Assembly (NCBI GenBank): GCA_963731205.1
Contig: CAVSUJ010000001.1
Location: 1,364,001-1,428,000, forward strand
Length of the DNA stretch: 64,000 nt
Direction: 5' to 3'
DNA from: DATAZK01 sp963731205
Lineage (GTDB): Bacteria; Actinomycetota; Actinomycetes; Frankiales; Frankiaceae
Within the stretch, counting starts at the first letter, position 1. Each line of letters begins with the position of its first letter. Made by a program: the position numbers and the translations under genes. Positions 58,802 through 64,000 of this stretch are shown one piece after another. Below the pieces are notes generated by a model. The model did not search any database and was not told where the DNA came from. It worked only from the letters and a program-made list of their open reading frames with translations.

Positions 58802-59392
58802 ATGTCAAACGACCCGCCTTCGTATCCGCCCGCCGGGCCGCCGCCGGGCCAGCAACCCCCCGGCGGCTACCCGCCCCCTCCCGGGCAGCAGCCGCCAGGC
58901 GGTTACCAGCCGCCGCCCGGCGGCTATCAACCCCCTCCGGGCCAGCAGGCTCCCGGGGGCTATCCGCAAGGTGGCTACCCGGCCGGTGGCTATCCGCAGG
59001 GCGGCTATCCACAAGGTGGCCAGCAGTATCCGCCTGGCCAACCGGCCTACGGCGCCCCCTACGGGACGCCCGGGGGCTACGGGGCGCCGGTCGGCCCGCC
59101 GTCGAAGCGCTGGTATCAGCGCTGGTGGGTGTGGGTGGTCGGCGTTCTGGCCGTGATCATCATCGCGATCGTGGTTTTTGCGGCGCTGCGCGGCAACAAG
59201 TACGCCCTGGAGTCCAAGATCAAGGACACCTTGAAGGGCAACGGCCTGACGGTGTCCGACGTCAACTGCCCGAACTCGATCAACACCGGCGCGGGCCACA
59301 GCTACACGTGCACCGCCCTCGTGAACGGCACGCAGCACAACCTGTTCGTGACCTTCGTGACCGACCGCCACTTCACGGTCGCGGTCCAGTAG
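58802..59392 (+). CDS. Pro/Gly/Tyr-rich membrane protein with DUF4333-like domain
   Basis: A 196-residue protein. The N-terminal about 105 residues are repeats of P, G, Q and Y (GQQPPGGYPPPPGQQ-like), a pattern of disordered cytoplasmic tails. A single membrane helix follows (WWVWVVGVLAVIIIAIVVFA). The short C-terminus outside (YALESKIKDTLKGNGLTVSD, VNCPNSINTGAGHSYTCT, HFTVAVQ) has two cysteines and the shape of DUF4333 domains. Function unknown. Start ATG 58802 is used; the frame is open further upstream. Confidence 0.82.
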   Translation: MSNDPPSYPPAGPPPGQQPPGGYPPPPGQQPPGGYQPPPGGYQPPPGQQAPGGYPQGGYPAGGYPQGGYPQGGQQYPPGQPAYGAPYGTPGGYGAPVGPPSKRWYQRWWVWVVGVLAVIIIAIVVFAALRGNKYALESKIKDTLKGNGLTVSDVNCPNSINTGAGHSYTCTALVNGTQHNLFVTFVTDRHFTVAVQ

Positions 59393-59443
59393 CAGTCGCG
59401 TGGGGTGGGGCCGCCGAATCCGGCGCCCCCGCCTCACGCGAAG

Positions 59444-60508
59444 ATGCCTCTCGTGACTCCTGCGACCCGTCCCCTGGCCATCGATGTCCAGCTGCCCTCG
59501 GACAAGACCGGCGGTCTGGACATCGCCGCCCGCCGCTCCCGGGAGATGAAGGCGACCGGCGTCGACGGCCTGTTCACGTTCGAGGGGCCGCACGACGTGT
59601 TCTTCCCGCTCGTCGCCGCCTGCGCCGACGGGCCGCCCGGGCTCGACCTGATGACCAACGTCGCGATGGCGTTTCCGCGCAGCCCGATGCACATGGCCAA
59701 CGCCGCCTATGACCTGCAGCTGATGTCGCAGGGACGCTTCCGGCTGGGCCTCGGCACGCAGATCAAGCCGCACATCGAGCGTCGCTACGGGAGCACCTGG
59801 TCGCGTCCCGTCGCGCGGATGCGCGAGATCGTGCTCGCCATCAAGGCCATCTTCGACTGCTGGGAAGGCGTGGCGCCGCTGGACTTCCGCGGCGAGTTCA
59901 CCACCCACACCCTCATGACGCCGACCTTCAACCCCGGTCCCCATCCGTACGGGATGCCGAAGATCCACGTCGGCGCGCTCGGTCCCAAGATGACGGAGAT
60001 GACCGCCGAGGTCGCCGACGGCATTCTGGTCATGCCGTTCAACAGCGGCCGCCACTTCCGCGAACGCAGCCTCCCGGCGATCGAGCGTGGCCTGGCGACC
60101 GGTGGGCGCAAGCGCGAGGACTTCGAGATCGTGGTCGAGGCGATCATGGCGGTCGGCGAGACCGACGAGCAGGTCGAGGCAGCCGGTAAGGGTGTGCGAG
60201 GGCTGCTGTCCTTCTACGGCTCGACCCCGTCGTACAAGCCGGTGCTCGACGTGGAGGGCTGGGGCGATCTGCAGCCCGAGCTGAACGCCATGTCCAAGCG
60301 CGGCGAGTGGGCGCAGATGCCTGGCCTCATCACCGATCAGATGGTCGACACGATCGCGGTACGCGGCCGCCCGGCAGAGGCGGCGGCCGAGCTGGTGCGG
60401 CGCTTCGGCGGCCACGCCGACCGCGTCTGCCTGTACTTCCCTGGCTATGAGATGAGTGACGAGCGTCTCGCCAGGTTGGTGGACGAGATCCGGCGCGCCG
60501 TGGGTTAA
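59444..60508 (+). CDS. TIGR03617-like F420-dependent LLM oxidoreductase
   Basis: A 354-residue protein from ATG 59444 (GTG 59453 possible). The LLM barrel starts LAIDVQLPSDKTGGLDIAAR and has GVDGLFTFEGPHDVFFPLVA, MTNVAMAFPRSPMHMANAAY, RFRLGLGTQIKPHIERRYG and PKIHVGALGPKMTEMTAEVA, all typical of the F420-dependent TIGR03617 branch. It would use reduced F420. It precedes an MFS exporter gene by 56 bp on the same strand. Unlike the LLM at 53.3 kb, it has a longer C-terminal helical part. Confidence 0.9.
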   Translation: MPLVTPATRPLAIDVQLPSDKTGGLDIAARRSREMKATGVDGLFTFEGPHDVFFPLVAACADGPPGLDLMTNVAMAFPRSPMHMANAAYDLQLMSQGRFRLGLGTQIKPHIERRYGSTWSRPVARMREIVLAIKAIFDCWEGVAPLDFRGEFTTHTLMTPTFNPGPHPYGMPKIHVGALGPKMTEMTAEVADGILVMPFNSGRHFRERSLPAIERGLATGGRKREDFEIVVEAIMAVGETDEQVEAAGKGVRGLLSFYGSTPSYKPVLDVEGWGDLQPELNAMSKRGEWAQMPGLITDQMVDTIAVRGRPAEAAAELVRRFGGHADRVCLYFPGYEMSDERLARLVDEIRRAVG

Positions 60509-60564
60509 TGGGCCAAGCGGAACGTGGGTTCCGGTTGTGAGCTGGCTCCAAGGAGAGACTCGTC

Positions 60565-62040
60565 ATGGCCCGGGCCGTCCGCACGCCTTATCAGGTGACG
60601 TTCGCCGTCCTGATCTCCGGCGTGATGGCCTACGCGCTCCTGCAGTCGCTGGTGATCCCGGCGCTGCCGACGATCCAGCACTCACTGCACACCACGCAGA
60701 CAGCGACCACCTGGCTCGTGACGGCATACCTGCTGTCCGCGTCCGTCTGCACGCCCATCCTCGGACGCATCGGCGACGTGTTCGGCAAGGAGCGGATGTT
60801 CGTCGTCACGCTCGTGGCTCTCGGGGTCGGCACCGGCCTGGCCGCGGTCTCGCAATCGATCGGCCTGCTGATCGTCGCCAGGCTGATTCAGGGTGCAGGA
60901 GGCGGCGTGCTGCCGCTGGCCTTCGGCATCATCCGCGACGAGTTCCCGCGTGAGAAGGTCGCCGGTGCCATCGGGCTTTCTGCCGCGATGATCGCCGTCG
61001 GCAGCGGGCTCGGAATCACCGTGGCGGGCCCGATCGTCGCGCACCTGGGCTACCACTGGCTGTTCATCATCCCGCTCTTCCTGATCGTGCCCGCGGCAAT
61101 CGCCACTCACCTGCTGGTGCCGCGCTCTCCGGTACAGACCGCGGGGCGGGTCAGCGTTCCCGGCGCCCTGCTGCTGTCGGGCTGGCTCGTCGCGCTGCTG
61201 CTCGGCATCAGCCAGGGTTCGAGCTGGGGCTGGTTCTCCTGGCGTACCGACGCGCTCTTCGCGGTTGCCGTCGTGACCGCCATCGTCTGGGTACGGGTCG
61301 AATCACGTTCCGTGGCGCCGCTCATCGACATGCAGATGATGCGGCTCCCGGCGGTCTGGACCACCAACCTCACCGCGCTGCTGCTCGGCGTCTCCATGTA
61401 CTCGGTGATGGCGTTCCAGCCGGAATTCATCCAGACCCCGAAAAGCGCCGGCTACGGCTACGGGCTCAGCATCGTGGGCACCGGTGTGCTCTCGCTGCCT
61501 TCCAACGTCACGATGTTCGTCATCGGGCTGCTCTCCGGACGGATCGCCGCCCGCTTCGGTTCCAAACTTCCGGTCATTGCTGGGGCCCTGGTCACCTGCG
61601 GGGCCTTCCTGCTGATGGCGTTTGCCCACGGCGCGGCCTGGGAGATGTCGGCGGAGACAGGCCTGATGGGGCTGGGCATCGGCGCTGCTTTCTCCGCGCT
61701 GTCGAACCTCGTCGTCGAGTCGGTTCCGGACCATCAGACCGGCGTCGCGAGCGGGATGAACGCCAACATCCGCACCATCGGCGGCTCGATCGGCAGCCAG
61801 GTGTGCGGAAGCCTGATCGCCAGCACCGTCGTCGGGGCAGCGCTGCCGAAGGAATCCGGCTTCGTCACGGCGTTCTTGTTTCTGGCGGCGGTCTCCGTGG
61901 TGGCCGCCGGCGCTGCCGCCTTGATTCCCAAGCCGCCGCGGCTCGTTCGCCAGAGCGCGGGCGCCGGCGAGGAGGCCATCGCCGAGGTGCAGATCGCCAG
62001 CAGTGGGGTCGTGCCGGGACGAGCGAGCGTTCCCGCGTGA
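60565..62040 (+). CDS. MFS transporter, DHA2 family (14 helices)
   Basis: A 491-residue multidrug-type exporter. Motif A is LGRIGDVFGKERMFVV and the antiporter-like motif C region is LIQGAGGGVLPLAFG. About 14 hydrophobic helices are present, for example LLSGWLVALLLGISQG, AVWTTNLTALLLGVSMYSVM and VTCGAFLLMAFAHGAAWEM. It probably exports small molecules with proton antiport. The stop codon overlaps the start of a TetR gene in GTGA, so the pump and its regulator are coupled. Confidence 0.93.
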   Translation: MARAVRTPYQVTFAVLISGVMAYALLQSLVIPALPTIQHSLHTTQTATTWLVTAYLLSASVCTPILGRIGDVFGKERMFVVTLVALGVGTGLAAVSQSIGLLIVARLIQGAGGGVLPLAFGIIRDEFPREKVAGAIGLSAAMIAVGSGLGITVAGPIVAHLGYHWLFIIPLFLIVPAAIATHLLVPRSPVQTAGRVSVPGALLLSGWLVALLLGISQGSSWGWFSWRTDALFAVAVVTAIVWVRVESRSVAPLIDMQMMRLPAVWTTNLTALLLGVSMYSVMAFQPEFIQTPKSAGYGYGLSIVGTGVLSLPSNVTMFVIGLLSGRIAARFGSKLPVIAGALVTCGAFLLMAFAHGAAWEMSAETGLMGLGIGAAFSALSNLVVESVPDHQTGVASGMNANIRTIGGSIGSQVCGSLIASTVVGAALPKESGFVTAFLFLAAVSVVAAGAAALIPKPPRLVRQSAGAGEEAIAEVQIASSGVVPGRASVPA

Positions 62041-62699
62041 GCCCGCCGGTTGACACGGCCCTGCAAGGAGCGACCGCCCCGCCGCTGCGGCGCGATGCCG
62101 CAGTCAATCGCGAGCGCATCCTGACGGCAGCCGTCGAGGTCTTCTCCGCCTCCGGCGCCGAGGCGGGTATCGACGAGGTGGCCCGCCGGGCAGGCGTCGG
62201 CGTGGGGACGGTCTACCGGCGCTTCCCCACGAAGGACGCACTGCTCGCCGAGATCGTCGCCCAGCTCTTGCGTGACCTCGTCACGGTCGCCCGGGAAGCG
62301 CTGGACGCTCCGCCCGAGTCGGGGCTCAGTGCGTTCCTCACCGGAGCCGGCGAGCTGCAGGCACGTCATGCCGGATGCCTGTGGCAGCTCTGGTCGGGCG
62401 GTCACGAGGGCAGCGCGACGCTCCGCGAGCTGCGCGCGATCGGCCAGCAGCTGCTGGCCGGCGCCAAAGATGCCGGCGCGGTGCGCGAGGAGCTGGTGTA
62501 CGAGGACATCGGCATGCTGCTGTGGTCGCTCGCCGGAGTGGTCGAGTCGGCCCACGGGGTCGACCCGCAGCTTTGGCGGCGAACGCTGGAGCTGATGCTG
62601 AACGGCATGAAACCGTCGGCCGCCAAGCTGAGCCATCCCCCGCTGCCGCCCGGTGGCCTCGACGCGGTCGCCCGCCACTCGAGCGCGCGGCGCGCCTAA
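62037..62699 (+). CDS. TetR family regulator coupled to MFS exporter
   Basis: A 220-residue repressor from GTG 62037 overlapping the MFS stop (GTGA). The helix-turn-helix is GIDEVARRAGVGVGTVYRRF with PTKDALLAEIVAQLLRD. The C-terminal domain is of the type with small-molecule ligands. It probably regulates the MFS gene before it. Its 3' end overlaps the convergent thiolase gene by 4 bp. Confidence 0.92.
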   Translation: MSPPVDTALQGATAPPLRRDAAVNRERILTAAVEVFSASGAEAGIDEVARRAGVGVGTVYRRFPTKDALLAEIVAQLLRDLVTVAREALDAPPESGLSAFLTGAGELQARHAGCLWQLWSGGHEGSATLRELRAIGQQLLAGAKDAGAVREELVYEDIGMLLWSLAGVVESAHGVDPQLWRRTLELMLNGMKPSAAKLSHPPLPPGGLDAVARHSSARRA

Positions 62700-63904
62700 G
62701 CCACTCGCTCGAAGACGGCGCTCATGCCCTGGCCGCCGCCGATGCACATGGTCTCCAGGCCGTAACGCGAGCCGCGGCGGTCCATCTCGCGCAGCAACGT
62801 CGCAAGGATGCGGCCGCCGGTCGCGCCGACGGGGTGACCGAGGGAGATGCCGGAACCGTTGACATTCATGCGCTCGAAGTCCGACGGCGTGAAACCCCAC
62901 TCACGCGTCACGGCGAGCACCTGCGACGCGAACGCCTCGTTGAGCTCGATGAGGTCCATGTCGGCGAGCTTCAGGCCTGCGCGGTCGAGAGCCTTGGCGG
63001 TCGAGGGCACCGGGCCGATGCCCATCGTGCGCGGCGGGACGCCGGCGACGGCCCAGCTGACGAGACGGGCCAGCGGGCGCAGGCCGTAGCGCTCCGCATT
63101 CTCCGGGGTAGTGACGATGCAGACCGCCGCGCCGTCGTTCTGACCGCTGGAATTGCCTGCAGTCACAGTGGATTCGGGGTCGGTGGCCCGGTTGACCGGC
63201 TTGAGCTTGGCGAGCACTTCGAGTGAGGTGTCGGCGCGCGGATGCTCGTCCGTGTCGACGACGACGTCACCCTTCTTCGAGCTGACCGTCACCGGGATGA
63301 TCTCCTCGGCCAGCCGGCCGTCCTGCTGCGCTGCGACGGCCCGCTGGTGTGAGGCGAGGGCGAGCTCGTCCTGCTCCTCGCGGCCGATCGCGTACTCACG
63401 CCGCAGGTTTTCGGCGGTCTCCATCATCCCGCCGGGCACCGGATAGTTCTCACCGCCGGCGGTGACCCGTCCGCGCGCGAGCCGGTCGGCGAGGAGCACG
63501 CCCTCGGCCTTGGGACCCCAGCGCAGCAGCGCGTAGTACTCGGTCTGCGACATGCTCTCCGCGCCGCCGGCCAGGACCAGGTCGTGCGCACCCGTCTGGA
63601 CGCACATGGCGGCGAACGTGATGGCCTGCAACCCGGAGCCGCATCGGCGGTCGATCTGCAGGCCGCCGGTCTCGATGGGCAGTCCCGCGTCGAGCGCGGC
63701 GACCCGGCCGATAGCCGGCGCCTCACCGTTGGGATAGCACTGGCCGAGCATCACGTCATCGACGGCATCGCCGGGCAGCCCGGTGCGCTCCAGGAGCCCG
63801 CGGATGACCGTCGCCGCCAGGGTCGCCGCAGGCACGTCACGAAACACTCCCCCGTAACGGCCCACCGGGGTGCGGACCGGCTCGCAGATCACTGCCTCGC
63901 GCAT
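62696..63904 (-). CDS. Acetyl-CoA C-acyltransferase (thiolase)
   Basis: A 402-residue thiolase. The nucleophile Cys is in QIDRRCGSGLQAITFAAM, the His in GSGISLGHPVGATGGRILAT and the second Cys in LETMCIGGGQGMSAVFERVA. It catalyses thiolytic cleavage of 3-ketoacyl-CoA or the reverse condensation. There is no 3-hydroxyacyl-CoA dehydrogenase gene next to it, so it may serve general beta-oxidation. ATG 63904 is used. Confidence 0.94.
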   Translation of the reverse strand: MREAVICEPVRTPVGRYGGVFRDVPAATLAATVIRGLLERTGLPGDAVDDVMLGQCYPNGEAPAIGRVAALDAGLPIETGGLQIDRRCGSGLQAITFAAMCVQTGAHDLVLAGGAESMSQTEYYALLRWGPKAEGVLLADRLARGRVTAGGENYPVPGGMMETAENLRREYAIGREEQDELALASHQRAVAAQQDGRLAEEIIPVTVSSKKGDVVVDTDEHPRADTSLEVLAKLKPVNRATDPESTVTAGNSSGQNDGAAVCIVTTPENAERYGLRPLARLVSWAVAGVPPRTMGIGPVPSTAKALDRAGLKLADMDLIELNEAFASQVLAVTREWGFTPSDFERMNVNGSGISLGHPVGATGGRILATLLREMDRRGSRYGLETMCIGGGQGMSAVFERVA

Positions 63905-63981
63905 GTAAGGCTCCTTCCCAAGTGGTCACAGCCTATTGGTGATGGCCGGGACTATTGAGGACAGTTGAGGACAGGAGCAGC

Positions 63982-64000
63982 ATGGACGTCTACGAGGCGC
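63982..64000 (+). CDS. Start of a gene cut by the window end, possibly a nitroreductase
   Basis: ATG 63982 follows AGGAGCAGC and begins MDVYEA before the window stops. This start resembles the MDVYEAI-x-TRRSVR opening of many nitroreductase-family proteins, but six residues cannot prove it. It is divergent from the thiolase gene. Confidence 0.35.

Overview
The window is a gene-dense, high-GC chromosomal segment of an actinomycete (phylum Actinomycetota). The evidence is the core gene set: an ECF sigma factor/anti-sigma pair of the sigE-rseA type with a divergent O-methyltransferase, a DUF3117 protein, a FolP2-type paralogue, a LOG-family protein, dapE, dapD, dapC, a 7Fe ferredoxin and oligoribonuclease followed by tRNA-His. 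The same neighbours recur in mycobacteria and relatives. Mycothiol-type (MDMPI), F420-type (LLM) and mycofactocin-type enzymes support this. The exact genus cannot be read from the sequence.

Layout. 1-16.1 kb is conserved housekeeping: envelope-stress regulation (sigE/rseA), folate-like and cytokinin-like paralogues, diaminopimelate/lysine synthesis (dapE-dapD and fdxC-dapC), GabD, RarD, Orn, and a DUF222/HNH gene next to tRNA-His. 16.06-18.11 kb is a small element bounded by a 25-bp direct repeat of the tRNA-His 3' end. It carries two lipoprotein genes, one tail-anchored membrane peptide and a decayed trypsin-like protease fragment, but no integrase. 18.3-19.3 kb holds a PASTA-type lipoprotein and a DUF898 membrane protein.

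19.4-30.1 kb is a catabolic region: a GMC oxidoreductase/aldehyde dehydrogenase pair, a three-subunit molybdenum hydroxylase (L-M-S order), a TetR regulator, a cytochrome P450, a mycofactocin-coupled SDR and a DapB-like dehydrogenase. Two almost identical 18-bp operators sit in front of the hydroxylase and of the P450, so the TetR protein probably controls both arms. 30.3-39.4 kb is mixed: a substrate-binding/vWA protein, an FMN-barrel protein, an FAD amine-oxidase-like protein, SnoaL, MDR, peroxiredoxin, DUF427, MDMPI, an aldo/keto reductase and an XRE regulator. 39.4-44.2 kb is a second catabolic operon: TetR, sulfotransferase, lipocalin-like protein and an HAPMO-like Baeyer-Villiger monooxygenase.

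44.3-46.9 kb has an ABC-2 exporter pair and a membrane-anchored SGNH hydrolase. 46.9-58.1 kb is rich in signalling genes: an HD-GYP protein fused to a Pro/Thr linker and six Ig-like repeats, an orphan divergent protein, an ANTAR protein and a membrane GGDEF-EAL protein. Between them lie a carboxylesterase, a PepSY-like secreted protein, an LLM oxidoreductase and a secreted SGNH hydrolase. 58.15-58.80 kb is a gene-poor stretch. 58.8-64 kb has a Pro-rich DUF4333-like membrane protein, a second LLM oxidoreductase, a DHA2 MFS exporter with a coupled TetR gene, a thiolase, and the first codons of a possible nitroreductase.

The points most worth a second look are the integrase-less tRNA-His element, the dapC reading frame that has no normal start codon, the matched TetR operators, and the HD-GYP/Ig-repeat fusion with its divergent neighbour.
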